From positions 186,001-250,000 of the forward strand of contig MU867109.1 in assembly GCA_033725935.1 (NCBI GenBank): 64,000 nucleotides of DNA, given 5' to 3'. The notes beneath the pieces are model-generated. The model ran no database searches. It was not told the DNA's origin and saw only the letters and a program-made list of their open reading frames with translations. The position numbers and the translations under genes were made by a program. Positions 21,716-31,888 of this stretch are shown in pieces (the first letter of the stretch is position 1; the number at the start of each line of letters is the position of its first letter). This stretch comes from Cladorrhinum sp. PSN259. Taxonomy: Eukaryota; Ascomycota; Sordariomycetes; Sordariales; Podosporaceae.

Positions 21716-22279
21716 ATGGGCCTGGTCTCCACAGCGCCAAGGGCAGGAGCAACCTGGCGGAATATTTGGTCAAGTGTGGAACTAGTATATCCATGTGACT
21801 TGGAAAAGAGTGAATTGCATGTGTGTGTTCTACTTCTAAGTGGAAAGGAAAGCTCGGTTTATATACATGTAAGTTGCCACTATTCAGAGAGCTCCATGAA
21901 AGCAAGCTCCTCCATGAAAGCAAGCTCTTGCTCTTGGGGCTTGCTCCCGGAGAGCGGGCTTCCGGAGAGTGGGTTCCCGGAGTGCATGTTCACGGAGAGC
22001 CGGCTCATGGAGATCGGGCTCCCGTTCAACATCAAGGTAGCTGTGCAGATTCAACAGCGCCAAGACGAACTCTGGAGCCCTGATGAAAGTTTCTGTGACG
22101 AGATTGAGGCCATCCAAAAGTCCCATCCAGAAATTGGAAACAAATCCAACAGAATAGAGAGACGCTATGAAACCGGAGTAAGCCCTGAGCAAAAGTTAAG
22201 TATGTTGAACTTTTTGGCCCAACAGCAATTAAAAAGAAAAAAACATGTTGAAACTGATGATAAAGAATCGGCCGACTAA
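21716..22279 (+). CDS. Doubtful hypothetical ORF with 15-bp repeats
   Basis: 187 codons from an ATG at 21716. The middle is built from a 15-bp minisatellite and an 18-bp direct repeat, giving a degenerate ESGLP-like pentapeptide series. The C-terminal 80 residues are hydrophilic and protein-like (QQRQDELWSPDESFC; SPEQKLSMLNFLAQQQ). The minus strand is also open over the same part with another pentapeptide series, so chance is possible. No family recognised. If real, it may be a fragment of a larger, spliced or decayed gene. Confidence 0.27.
   Translation: MGLVSTAPRAGATWRNIWSSVELVYPCDLEKSELHVCVLLLSGKESSVYIHVSCHYSESSMKASSSMKASSCSWGLLPESGLPESGFPECMFTESRLMEIGLPFNIKVAVQIQQRQDELWSPDESFCDEIEAIQKSHPEIGNKSNRIERRYETGVSPEQKLSMLNFLAQQQLKRKKHVETDDKESAD
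21892..22018 (+). repeat. 18-bp direct repeat and 15-bp minisatellite
   Basis: CTCCATGAAAGCAAGCTC occurs twice in tandem (21892-21927). Five degenerate 15-bp units follow, starting CTCCCGGAGAGCGGG (21944-22018). Because the period is a multiple of three, all frames through it give pentapeptide repeats. Confidence 0.75.
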
Positions 22280-22640
22280 GATACCAAGTGCGACGACTCG
22301 AACCTTGGGACTCTTTCCTGGCGACTGGAAGATGATTGGCGAGTGTTCTTCCCATCCTCATTTAATAATCACCTCCAAGTGTCCTTAACGACTTCAGAAA
22401 CTAACAAATATCTGTCCATGGATCGATGATGGAGTATATCCACGGAGGCAAACGTTTTAGGGAGTCCTCTGCGAGTACCGGCAAATTTCCAATGTTGATA
22501 AGCTCTTGCGGACTTATCACGTCGTTCTGCGGGAGTTAGAACACTGCCCTGATTCAGGATAGTAGATGGAACTAGGGCGAGAATATACACATAATACATT
22601 CCATTTTTACCTTCCTCTTCTCTAGAAATCTAGGTTTCAA

Positions 22641-23472
22641 TCAAAGAAGAGCCCGCTCAACCCACGTCTCCCTCACGATGCGCCAGTACCGATCAGGATC
22701 AGACCTCGCGTGCGCCACATGGCCGCTTCCATCGAACAGCTCGCGCTTCCACACGGTGAAGCCTTTAACCTCTGCTTCATCAGCATGTGCGTCAATAGTT
22801 GCAGGCGATACCATCTTGGCGTTACCGCCGTAGATGTATATTCTGCGCGCTTCGTAGTTCCTTGTGGGATCGCTGTGTGCAGTCGCCCAGGTCTTTGGCA
22901 TATCCGGCACACCAAGCAAGCCAAAGAAAAGCCAGGATAACACGCCCACCAGGTGTCCCAAGGGCGTGGCCAGTAGTGTCTTTACCAAGCCTGGTTTAAT
23001 GCCGGCCGTAAAGAGATTGAACGCGAACTGGTATGTCCAGACGCCGGGGGCCGAGTCGAAAATGGTGATGTGGCGGGGAAGGGGGGGCAAGTCGTAGAGG
23101 TGGTAGAGCGACGACGAACCACCACCGTAAAGCGCATGAATGAGCAGTCTCGGTTCTGTTGTGTCTGAGTCATCATCTCCCAGAATTGCGCGCAGCGGAG
23201 TGACAGCGGCCTGGTTATCGCTTCTCCCAACATTGGAAAAGCCAAGGCCGGTAGTCCGGGTTTTGACTAACACGGCTGCCGATTGTGGGTAGAGAGCGCG
23301 ATACTGATTCACGTACCAAGCGAGGTGGCTCTCGTATGTATCCATGCAAGAGGATAGCCTTGGGGCCTCCATCTCCGGTGACCGTTGTCACAGACTCATC
23401 AATTGGCCAGTAGAGGAAAACCGTAGACGAGAGTTTCTGCATGAATTTCAGGTGCTTCGTCAGTCTACCCAT
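22641..23472 (-). pseudogene. DUF829 (TMEM53-like) hydrolase with frameshift
   Basis: The N-terminus (MGRLTKHLKFMQKL...GGPKAIL) reads from the ATG at 23472. The remainder (CMDTYESHLAWYVNQYRALYP...) reads in another frame. The two meet within a few bases near 23346-23352 as if one extra T had been inserted. No intron fits there. Together they match the DUF829/TMEM53 alpha/beta-hydrolase-like family: a conserved [W/C]MD near the start, LIHALYGGGSSSLYHL near the nucleophile elbow, and DGSGHVAHARSDPDRYW with the expected C-terminal His. Family members are putative hydrolases, often membrane- or nuclear-envelope-linked; no reaction is established. An automatic gene caller could instead start at ATG 23372 (MEAPRLSSC). 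Frameshift may be a true mutation or a sequence error. Confidence 0.62.
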
Positions 23473-23670
23473 TTTGAATTGCCTGGCCGTAGAAAAATGC
23501 GAAAAGCTGAAACAATGAGGTGGGTGAGAGATGGGTGGGACAGGGGATGGATGGACGTGTGTGTGCTGCTGTTGGTTGAAAAAGTGACAGTTGAGGGGAA
23601 CTTTGGCACACTGTGGCAGATGCAAAATCCCTGACCCGTGTGAGCACCCACTCCCAACAAATCAAAAGAT

Positions 23671-23779
23671 GCTTCTGTGGTGCAGTTGGTAGCATATGAC
23701 CGCCGCTTGGTCTTAGGCCCCCTTGGGATGTTCTACGTGATTACGGTACAAGACCCTGGTTCGATTCCGGGCAGACTCT
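23671..23779 (+). tRNA. tRNA-like sequence, possibly a pseudo-tRNA
   Basis: It contains a good box A (TGGTGCAGTTGG, 23678-23689) and a perfect box B (GGTTCGATTCC, 23758-23768). The T arm is intact (CCTGG-TTCGATT-CCGGG) and the D arm fits. A TTTT follows 12 bp downstream. The acceptor stem pairs at only five of seven positions, and I could not fold a standard anticodon arm from the long middle. It is therefore either a tRNA with an odd intron or a degenerate copy. Anticodon not assigned. Confidence 0.4.
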
Positions 23780-24064
23780 TAGTACATAGTACCTTTTCCC
23801 CCTCTCTGGCTGTGACTTGAATGGTTCACTCAGGGCCGGGGCTGGGAATATGATTTTGATTTTGTACCAGCCCATGGGAAACTTCCAAGCTGAAGAATTA
23901 AAATCATCTTGAAGCTTAACAAACGTAACATCTCGCCAGAATTGGATTCAGTTGCACATCTTCATACAAACAAGGGACACAATGGTCTACATAATCCATG
24001 ACTCTCTCACCAGCAATGGCTTCCTACCCGCCACACGTGCCTCGAGCATCTGCACCTGACACCG

Positions 24065-24420
24065 TGCGACAAGGCACCACACTGGACGACACGCATGCCA
24101 AGGAGGCCCCAGAGCCTATCAACGTAGCCCAGGAGGAAGGCATTCGAGGAGATGGTTAGTCGGGCGAGAAGAGCCAGCCTGCAGGGAGGTGACAACCAGG
24201 TCTCGATGCACAAGTTCAGCTACCAGAGCCGGCGGAAGCCCTCCGACCAAGGAAGGAAGGAGACCACAAGGGCAGAAGAACCAAGGAGCCCTAGATCAGT
24301 ATAAATAGGCCTATGGTTTCCAGCCCGGATTGTAGGAGCCAAGGACCTTTGAAGCCATAACAGATTATTATACTGAATTGAACTACTTTGTTCCAAGCCG
24401 TATTCAAGCCCCTTGTCACA
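24065..24420 (+). mobile_element. Possible solo LTR, about 356 bp
   Basis: It begins TGCGACAAGG and ends CCTTGTCACA, an imperfect 10-bp inverted repeat with TG...CA ends. A TATA-like GTATAAATAG sits near 24299, about 120 bp before the 3' end, where an LTR promoter would be. I see no clean 5-bp target duplication, and no internal retrotransposon sequence remains. Confidence 0.38.
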
Positions 24421-24663
24421 CTACCTCCACTCGCCGTCATCGCCATGTCTTGCCTCGTAGTAAGTTGCTAGATGAGGAGGAGAGATGTGCCTCCGAGACC
24501 ACAGTGAATCCCAGTTGAAGTAAAATACACACGTTGCTGTCAGGGCTCGGGCCTCGTCAAGAACATCTGCTGTAACTAGAGCGCAAACGAAGTGAGTGCG
24601 CATACAATCGAGCAAAAGGTGGTACAAAGATAATGTTTAATATTAAAGACTTATATAGAACCA
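24421..24663. other. Short flank, no gene
   Basis: Between the possible LTR and the stop of the mannosyltransferase gene. Nothing recognised. Confidence 0.4.
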
Positions 24664-25982
24664 CTACAAATGCGCCCATCCATTATGCACAACAACCTGC
24701 ATCTCATTGATAAGACAAAATTCTCCCTTCTCTTCCCTCTTCTTTCTTGACGCCGAACTCTGCTTTCTCCACCCCGCAACCCTACTACTAACTCTATACT
24801 CCTTGAACCAACTCGTCGTTGTCCACCTCGCGACCCTATTCTTCCATATTCCAAACCAAATCTCCCAAAGTGAAAGCCAGCTCTCCCCGTCCTGGGGATG
24901 CACGGCCTTGTACGCATCCTTGTTGTATCCCACCCTTACGTGAGGGTTCAAAAAGACTCCTTTGGTCTTGGACGCGGGGTTGTCAGCATGTATGAGGCAG
25001 CATTCTGAGCCTTCGAGGTGGTAGGTAGCGAGGGTATCTGACACCCCGCGGAACTTGAGGCTTGAAACGCCGAGGAAGGAGGAAGCTGGCATGGCTACGA
25101 TGCCGTTCCAGCAGCTTGAGACAGGAACAGCAGAAGAGTGGGAGAGCATGGCCTTTCGGGAGCGGGAGGAGCGGAAGTACGGCCAGGTTTGGGTGGCGTG
25201 TTCGTGGCCGGCCGAGTCGCGGAGGGCGAAGGTGTCGTAAAAGCTGGGAGGTTTGGAGAAGTCGAGGGAGCAGGCGGCTGCGTAGTGGCCTGAGTTTGTG
25301 GTTAGGAGGGTAAGGATATCTGGAATCTGTTGGGGTTGGTGTTAGCAGGAGGGGCAGCTGGGGGGGAGATTTTACATCATCAAATGCGTACCCTAAAGAC
25401 TACATCGCCAAGGAACAAGACATAATCAAAATTTGTTCCATTCTCAGCTAGCTCAAGGAGGGGCTGGAGGGATAGGTTGCGCAGATTGGCGAGGTAGGGA
25501 ATCCTTCGAAGTGATCTCTTCCCGTGCGGGGTTGTTATCCATCCTTCCTTGGCTGGCGGTTGAGCTATGAGCTCAGCGTGTGTCTCTTGGTTGAGGACAA
25601 TCTTCTTCCCTACACCTGTCTTTTCCAATTGTTGATCCAGTTCCCGGAGAGCATCCTTGGAGTTGTCCCAGCTACCGCTCTCGTAAACGCTCACAAAGAC
25701 ATTCTCAGGCCCCAGCGTGTTGACCAGCTCAACCACGCCTTGATTCCAATCCGACCTCAATATTTTCTCGTTATTCCAGTGCAGACTGGCAATGAACACC
25801 CGGGGCTGGCTGTTGAGGACAGCCTTCGCTTTCGTCTCGCGCTCGGTACGGATAATGCGGTAGTAGTTGATATGGGCCTCGAGGATCGTCCAGAGGAAGA
25901 AGGCCAGGAACAGCCTGCGCAGCGATGAGCGCGACAGCAGGGCGCGCAGAAATCGCGGATGCCGCGAAGGGGTCGGCTTCAT
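24664..25982 (-). CDS. CAP59-type alpha-1,3-mannosyltransferase
   Basis: Proposed CDS complement(join(24664..25326, 25392..25982)), 417 residues. The 65-bp phase-0 intron is GTACGC...CAACAG. The N-terminus is a type II anchor (RRLFLAFFLWTILEAHINYY, about residues 22-41). The lumenal domain has PRVFIASLHWNNEKILRSDW, then VFVSVYESGSWDNSKDAL, RRIPYLANLRNLSLQPL and YVLFLGDVVF, the order seen in the CAP59 mannosyltransferase family. Exon 2 continues with AAACSLDFSKPPSFYDTFALRDSAG. The family transfers mannose from GDP-mannose in the Golgi; the first-known members act in cryptococcal capsule synthesis, while filamentous-fungal substrates are not known. The ATG overlaps the TGA of an upstream small ORF. 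C-terminal basic tail (SRKKREEKGE). Confidence 0.85.
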
Positions 25983-26463
25983 CCCGTCGGTTTAGTGAAG
26001 TTAAAGAGAGCAGCCTCCATTGTAGAAGCAGTCAATGGCGTTCGGAGCGATGCAAAATTGGAAGAGACAGCGAAATTGCTGACTAGAACATTTCGGGCCT
26101 GAAGTCGGAATAAGATCTGGGCGTTGATTGGCGCCATGGCGCCGGAGGTCTTGGCAGATTCAATACCCAACGGGGTTTGTTTCAGGGGCAGACCCATGAA
26201 CGATCCGGAGAGTCTGTCCTGTGGCCAATTGCGAAGAGCGATAAAGTCATTGCATTTTGTGGTGGGTGCAACTTTGATGCCCCGCCAGTCGTCATCCATG
26301 GATCCAAACTTTTTCAGTAGACCTCGCCTGCTTGCACTGCGAGGCACCTGCAGGATAGTGGATTTGACCGTTTGCTGCCTAACTGCATTGGACCCCAAGC
26401 TACGGAGTACCCCTCTATTGAAAACTCAACTTCCTTGAACTCAACCCTCCCGTCCTTCCTCAT
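25979..26463 (-). CDS. Possible small gene overlapping the mannosyltransferase start
   Basis: Tentative CDS complement(join(25979..26327, 26384..26463)), 142 residues. It uses a 56-nt intron (GTTAGG...AAGCAG) that keeps phase. Without the intron the frame is open from about 26430 to 25979. The product starts MRKDGRVEFKEVEF and continues MDDDWRGIKVAPTTKCNDFI and GLPLKQTPLGIESAKTSG. It looks protein-like but I do not recognise the family. Its TGA shares ATGA with the mannosyltransferase start. It also lies 145 bp from the divergent helicase ATG. The GTTAGG donor is unusual, so the intron is uncertain. It may instead be the leader of the mannosyltransferase mRNA. Confidence 0.35.
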
Positions 26464-26608
26464 CGTTCCTGCAAACTTTGACAGTACATCAAAATACACA
26501 TTTCAGCCAGCAATTTGCGTTTCTCGGTCATCGGCAGCTCTTTTATTGAACAATTTACATTTGAATTCTTCAGTATTTCACGACCAACCAAACCGGCAGA
26601 AACTATCC

Positions 26609-29600
26609 ATGGCTGAACCTGCCAACGCAATCCAGGAAACTTCTATCAATGGAGAGATTCCTCTGAATCCGTTACGGGTTGATATCGTCGGCGACTTTGC
26701 CGGCAAAGGCCTGTTTGCGATCCACGGAGAGGCTCTACTTGAACATTGTCTTCAACAGTCCCACGTCGACTTCGACGATGGCTTTCAAATCCTTCATGCA
26801 GTCCATGCCGTCGAGGACTTGCTCAACAAACTGGCCATCCGAGGATGCAATTTCCACCTTGTCTGGTTCCAATATCCAGTTTATTCCGCCAAGGCAGCAG
26901 ACGACACCCGGTGGTCAGCGAAATTCGAAGCCACGCGCACCCTTCTCGTGGAACATCTTTCCCGCTTGAGCAACCTTAGCTATCTGTTTCCAAGTCCCAC
27001 AAGCAATGCTTTCCAAGAGTACTTGCGTGACAACTCAATTCGCTTCTTCTGGGGTTCAGGAGCCATCACCCGACAGGTTCTTGCATTTGGTTACTGCATC
27101 GCATTTATCAAAGATGTTGAATTTAGAAGCTCAAAGGTCTACACGCGTATGGTTACTCCGGACCCAGTCCGAGACGTGTTGCAGACGCAGGTGGAGTCCG
27201 AGATGCCCCAAACCGACACAGTTGAAGCATCACCAGAAATTCTGGCGAGCCTGGAACGTTTGATTCAGTCATCACAAGGCCGGAACTTAACCGCTCGAGA
27301 GGTGCTCTCTCTTCATGCTCTTACCAAGATTCTCAGCTCATCGACTGCCGAGGACTCTGATGATCTCTATCGTCAAGCAGCGGCACTACTTGTGCAACTG
27401 GTTGCCCTTCGTCACATTCCCCTTTCCCAGCGCAATCTCGAAACCGACGCTACTGCAACGAAACCCAGCGCCAATGAGAATTCCTTCATCACTGAGTTTT
27501 CCAATGCCGTTCGTCAGGCTGTTTTTGGGTGGTCCAAGGGTGCTTACGCCGAGCTGAGTTGGGATGCCTTCGACCTTTTCGATGGCAGACTTTACTCGGC
27601 TATTTTGGCCGGAATTTATTCCAAGAAATTCACTCTTAGCCAGCGACTTGCTGACGAGGTCTCGGCTTTGGCAGATTTGCTTACTGCTGTGAGTGGTACT
27701 GATCTCACAAAGTATATCCCTGGTCCTGGGCCACCTTCCGACGAAGGCGAGGCGAAGCAATCCCCCACGGTTTCGAGCTTGACTGCATCAGTTCTCCCTT
27801 TCAGCCATCCCGTTATCGACCGGTACCTGGTAAAGGTGCAAATTGAGTCGAAAAACGATGCCACACCGCCACCCGCATCCAAGATCTTTGCAGAATTGAC
27901 CCATTGGCACAATGCCAAGAAGCCCCTCGATCCCAAGCGTGTTCCGCCGGCTTTGGATTTCAAGGCCCGCAGGAGAAATCAAAGGTTTATGGCTGATACC
28001 ATGGCCTACTCTGCTAGTCTTACCGGCGCGTCAGGCAAGAATATCAAGCCCGAGACCATTGTTGCGTCAATCGAGGTCGCGGAAAGCAAGAAGATGAAGA
28101 TGCCGCATCATGCCAAGCCAGTGCAGTCTGCTCCCAAGAAGAAGGTCGTGCAGAAATCGGGAGCCCAGAAGGCGCGTGAAGAGGCTGACCGTATGAGGGC
28201 TGAGAAGACAGCTGTTAAGTCTGGGGAGATTGTGGTGGCATGGAAGTCGAGGTGCGCAGAATTCGAAAAGGAGTCGACGTTGCTTAAGCGCTATCTGAAG
28301 GCCGAGAAATACTTCCTCGGCCTCTCACCTTCTCACATGGAGGCCGTCAGTGGAGAAGTCGTGTTGTATATTGCCTCGATTTTGGTCAAGATGGCTCTGA
28401 CAAGGTCACAAAAGGCCATCGATTCGACTTATTTCGCCGTCACAGCCATGGTCTGGTCAAGAGTCCTCGAGGCATCAAAGCTGAGCCTCACCAAAGACAT
28501 CTACAACAACTTGGTCATTCTAGCCAAATCCTTACGCATCCCAGTTGAGGCACTCGGTGGACCTCCCACAGTCAGCAGAGCCATAGCTTTCAAAGGCATC
28601 GATCATGATATGGTGAACCTTTTACCCAAGGACGTATCCGAGACCGAATTCCAGCTCAACTACTGTGGGCCGTACATGGAGAGGAGCTTCGATTCTGCGC
28701 CAGACCCGCGTGTCTCATTCCCACCTGATGCTTGGCAGCGAGACGTTCTTGATGCTATCGATGATCGCACTAGTGTTCTTGCAATTGCGCCAACATCTGC
28801 TGGTAAAACCTTTATCTCGTTCTACGCGATGAAAAAGGTTCTTCAAGCGAATGACGACGACGTGCTGGTCTACATTGCGCCAACCAAGGCACTGGTCAAC
28901 CAGATCGCTGCAGAAGTACAGGCACGCTTCTCCAAGTCCTATCGTCAAGAGGGCAGGTCGGTATGGGCCATTCATACTAGAGACCACCGAGTCAACAATC
29001 CCAAGGGCTGCCAAGTTTTGGTTACCGTACCGAGCATGCTTCAGATCCTGCTCCTTACCCCGTCGAATGCCGAAGGCCCCAAGTCTTTCTCCCAGCGGCT
29101 CAAGTGGATCATCTTCGATGAAGTCCACTCCATTGGTCAGTCGGAAGAAGGCGTGGTCTGGGAGCAGCTGTTACTCATGGCACCTTGCCCCATCATTGCT
29201 TTGTCTGCGACAGTTGGCAACACCGTTGAGTTCAAGGATTGGCTTGAGAACGTACAGAAGGCCAAGGGATTTGATTTCAGAATGGTTGTTCATACGTCTC
29301 GTTACTCTGATCTGCGAAAGTTCATTCACGACCCCGAGCCGTCAACTGTTGAGTTCAAAGGTGTGGTCAAGCCTGAGAGACTCCCACTACCAGGTTTAGA
29401 CTCAGAAGCAGACTATGCAGCACCGTTCTACTTTGTTCACCCCATTGCAAGCATTGTGGAAAAGAGCAAGGAGACACTGAATGATACAAGTCTCGAGCCC
29501 AGAGACTGCTTGAGCCTCTGGGAGTCCATGACGGAGAAGCAAGATGACGGTTACCGAGTCGATAAGACCCTCAAACCCGAGCTTGCCTTGCCGAAGCTCA

Positions 29601-31888
29601 TTCAGAAGTCGAACGTCGTGGGCTGGGAGAAATCTTTGAAGGATCAACTTGGAGACTGGATCATGAACCCTTTTGCGTCTCCGTACCAGCAGGTGCGACA
29701 GGAGCTGCTCGGCCCCCGTTACTCACAGGTCATCACTCGTCAGTCCACTGCTATATCGACAGACTCTACGGAAACAAAAGCCGGCGCCGCTATTTCAAGT
29801 CGTTCACTCTTCTCTCTGATTCTCGACCTCAAGGCCAGTGGCGCGTTGCCCGCCATCGTCTTCAATTACGATCGCACTAGATGCGAGGAACTCGCTGCTG
29901 AAGTCTTGGGGGTCCTGATTGCTGCCGAGACCAGGTTTCGCGAGACCGACCCCGTCTGGGTACGCAAGATGGCCGAGTACCGTGACTGGAAGAAGGCACG
30001 AGATGCTCGTCTGGCTAAGACATCAAAGAAGGTCACGAAGCGAAGAGGTGACGATGAAGATGATGGCCCACTTGGCAAAGATGACCGTGGTGATGACCAG
30101 GACGGAAGCGGCTGGGAGAGTTTCGACCCGGAGGCGCCGCTTGCACACTACAGCTTTGCTGACAGCACGAGCATAACGGCCTCGGAGCTTGAGGAGAGAC
30201 TGTGGCCCCTGAAGCGCGAGGCCATTTCACCGGCTCTCATTAACGGCCTCCAGAGAGGTATCGGAGTTCACCATGCTGGTCTGAATCGTAAATACCGACA
30301 AGCCGTCGAAATGTTGTTCCGAAAGGGGTATCTTCAGATCGTCATTGCCACCGGGACACTCGCCATGGGTATCAATATGCCTTGCAAGACCGTTGTTTTT
30401 TCGGGAGACTCTGTGTACCTTACGGCACTCAACTATCGGCAAGCATCTGGTCGTGCTGGTCGTCGTGGTTTCGATCTTCTCGGTAACGTGGTTTTCCACG
30501 ATATCAATACGCATCGAGCCTTCGAGATTATGTCTGCTAAGCTTCCGGATCTCCGCGGACAGTTCCCAACTTCGGTAACCTTGATCCTCCGTCTGTTTAC
30601 TCTGCTTCACGGAACCAACAACTCGGATTTCGCCTCTAAAATGGTTGCCGCCTTGTTCTCACAGAACCGTCTCTACCTGGGTGGTCCAGAAGACCAGTTC
30701 TCTGTCGTTCACCACCTTCGATTCTCGATTGACTATCTCCGTCGTCAGAATCTTCTCTCCGAGAAGGGCGTTCCGCTGAATTTTGCTGGTCTTGTGGGGC
30801 ACCTATACTACGCCGAGAATGCAGTGTTTGCGTTCCACAGTCTGTTGAGAGAAGGTTATTTCCACGAGCTATGTTCGCAGATTGATGACGAGACGAAGCA
30901 AGCAGAAATTCTCGTCGAGATGATGCTTGTTCTGTGCCACCTGTTCTGTCGTTTCCCCTGTCACCAGTACAAGGATGAGAAGTTCCTCCGTGAAGTTGTT
31001 CACAGATCTCCTTCGCTGATCATCTTGCCGGATCTACCTGCCAAGGCCTCTGATGCCTTGGAGCGCCACAACAAGCAGACTCTGGACATCTTCCGCGGAT
31101 ACGTCAGCTCTTATGCTCAGCTGCACTTGGCCGACAAGCCGGACAATGAACTTCCGTTTTCCAAAATTGCTGTAAAGCCATCCGCTCCTGAGGATTTCAC
31201 TGGAGTTCTTCCCAGCCGCGCCCCGACGGCCATTCGCTCGCCATTTGCTGCGCTCTCGGGTTTTACAGATGAGTTTGGCACCATTAAGGAGCTCTGCGAC
31301 ACGGTTCGCTCTGATATATTCTTGGAGGAGTCAGCCATTCCGTACATCCCGATAGCGCCCAAGGAGACAGGCGGTGTCCCGTGGAATGCGTACCTGTACG
31401 ATTTCTTCAAGCATGGTGATGTCGACACCATCGTTCGCGACAATGGAGTCAGACGTGGAGAGGTGTGGTATCTGCTGAAGGATTTTTCGTTCACTTTGGC
31501 CACGATTGCCACGAGCCTCGCCAATACTCTGAACCCATCTGCGGTTGAGGACGACATTCTGGGCGAAGGGGAGGTGGATGAGGAGCTTGGTGGTGACAGG
31601 GGCCTGGACGAGGAGACGGAGGAGCAGGCGGCGGCTAAGCCTGCTGCTAAGGCGAAACAGACACCCGTTCCTGTCAAGAAGGCAGGAAAGAAGAAGGTCG
31701 TCGATGCATGGGATGCCGAGTCGTCGGAAGAGGAGAACTGGGATGACAATGAGTCCGAGGCGGAAGAGCCTGCCGCTCCCCCGGCTAAGTTTGATCCTAC
31801 CAGTGACCAGTCGTTGGTTAAGGTGTACAAGGCTTTTACGATGTTGAAGGATCAGTTCGATGAGAAGTTCTTCAAGATGTGGGCTTGA
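26609..31888 (+). CDS. DDX60/Ski2-like DExH-box RNA helicase
   Basis: 1,759 residues, intronless, from the ATG at 26609 in a good context (CCATGG). The frame is open further upstream, but MAEPANAIQE is the plausible start. Helicase motifs in order: APTSAGKTF (Walker A, about residue 728), DEVHSIG (motif II, about 837), ALSATVGN (motif III), then GVHHAGLNRKYRQ and IATGTLAMGINMPCKTVVFS in the second RecA domain, and YRQASGRAGRRGFD (motif VI, about 1278). Length, motif set and an N-terminal region of about 700 residues match DDX60-type Ski2-like helicases. Human DDX60 is of similar size and works in RNA sensing; fungal members are uncharacterised. The C-terminus has an acidic stretch and a Lys-rich segment. 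A charged insertion (DDGPLGKDDRGDDQDGSG) lies between the RecA domains. Likely acts on RNA in cytoplasm. Confidence 0.92.
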   Translation: MAEPANAIQETSINGEIPLNPLRVDIVGDFAGKGLFAIHGEALLEHCLQQSHVDFDDGFQILHAVHAVEDLLNKLAIRGCNFHLVWFQYPVYSAKAADDTRWSAKFEATRTLLVEHLSRLSNLSYLFPSPTSNAFQEYLRDNSIRFFWGSGAITRQVLAFGYCIAFIKDVEFRSSKVYTRMVTPDPVRDVLQTQVESEMPQTDTVEASPEILASLERLIQSSQGRNLTAREVLSLHALTKILSSSTAEDSDDLYRQAAALLVQLVALRHIPLSQRNLETDATATKPSANENSFITEFSNAVRQAVFGWSKGAYAELSWDAFDLFDGRLYSAILAGIYSKKFTLSQRLADEVSALADLLTAVSGTDLTKYIPGPGPPSDEGEAKQSPTVSSLTASVLPFSHPVIDRYLVKVQIESKNDATPPPASKIFAELTHWHNAKKPLDPKRVPPALDFKARRRNQRFMADTMAYSASLTGASGKNIKPETIVASIEVAESKKMKMPHHAKPVQSAPKKKVVQKSGAQKAREEADRMRAEKTAVKSGEIVVAWKSRCAEFEKESTLLKRYLKAEKYFLGLSPSHMEAVSGEVVLYIASILVKMALTRSQKAIDSTYFAVTAMVWSRVLEASKLSLTKDIYNNLVILAKSLRIPVEALGGPPTVSRAIAFKGIDHDMVNLLPKDVSETEFQLNYCGPYMERSFDSAPDPRVSFPPDAWQRDVLDAIDDRTSVLAIAPTSAGKTFISFYAMKKVLQANDDDVLVYIAPTKALVNQIAAEVQARFSKSYRQEGRSVWAIHTRDHRVNNPKGCQVLVTVPSMLQILLLTPSNAEGPKSFSQRLKWIIFDEVHSIGQSEEGVVWEQLLLMAPCPIIALSATVGNTVEFKDWLENVQKAKGFDFRMVVHTSRYSDLRKFIHDPEPSTVEFKGVVKPERLPLPGLDSEADYAAPFYFVHPIASIVEKSKETLNDTSLEPRDCLSLWESMTEKQDDGYRVDKTLKPELALPKLIQKSNVVGWEKSLKDQLGDWIMNPFASPYQQVRQELLGPRYSQVITRQSTAISTDSTETKAGAAISSRSLFSLILDLKASGALPAIVFNYDRTRCEELAAEVLGVLIAAETRFRETDPVWVRKMAEYRDWKKARDARLAKTSKKVTKRRGDDEDDGPLGKDDRGDDQDGSGWESFDPEAPLAHYSFADSTSITASELEERLWPLKREAISPALINGLQRGIGVHHAGLNRKYRQAVEMLFRKGYLQIVIATGTLAMGINMPCKTVVFSGDSVYLTALNYRQASGRAGRRGFDLLGNVVFHDINTHRAFEIMSAKLPDLRGQFPTSVTLILRLFTLLHGTNNSDFASKMVAALFSQNRLYLGGPEDQFSVVHHLRFSIDYLRRQNLLSEKGVPLNFAGLVGHLYYAENAVFAFHSLLREGYFHELCSQIDDETKQAEILVEMMLVLCHLFCRFPCHQYKDEKFLREVVHRSPSLIILPDLPAKASDALERHNKQTLDIFRGYVSSYAQLHLADKPDNELPFSKIAVKPSAPEDFTGVLPSRAPTAIRSPFAALSGFTDEFGTIKELCDTVRSDIFLEESAIPYIPIAPKETGGVPWNAYLYDFFKHGDVDTIVRDNGVRRGEVWYLLKDFSFTLATIATSLANTLNPSAVEDDILGEGEVDEELGGDRGLDEETEEQAAAKPAAKAKQTPVPVKKAGKKKVVDAWDAESSEEENWDDNESEAEEPAAPPAKFDPTSDQSLVKVYKAFTMLKDQFDEKFFKMWA

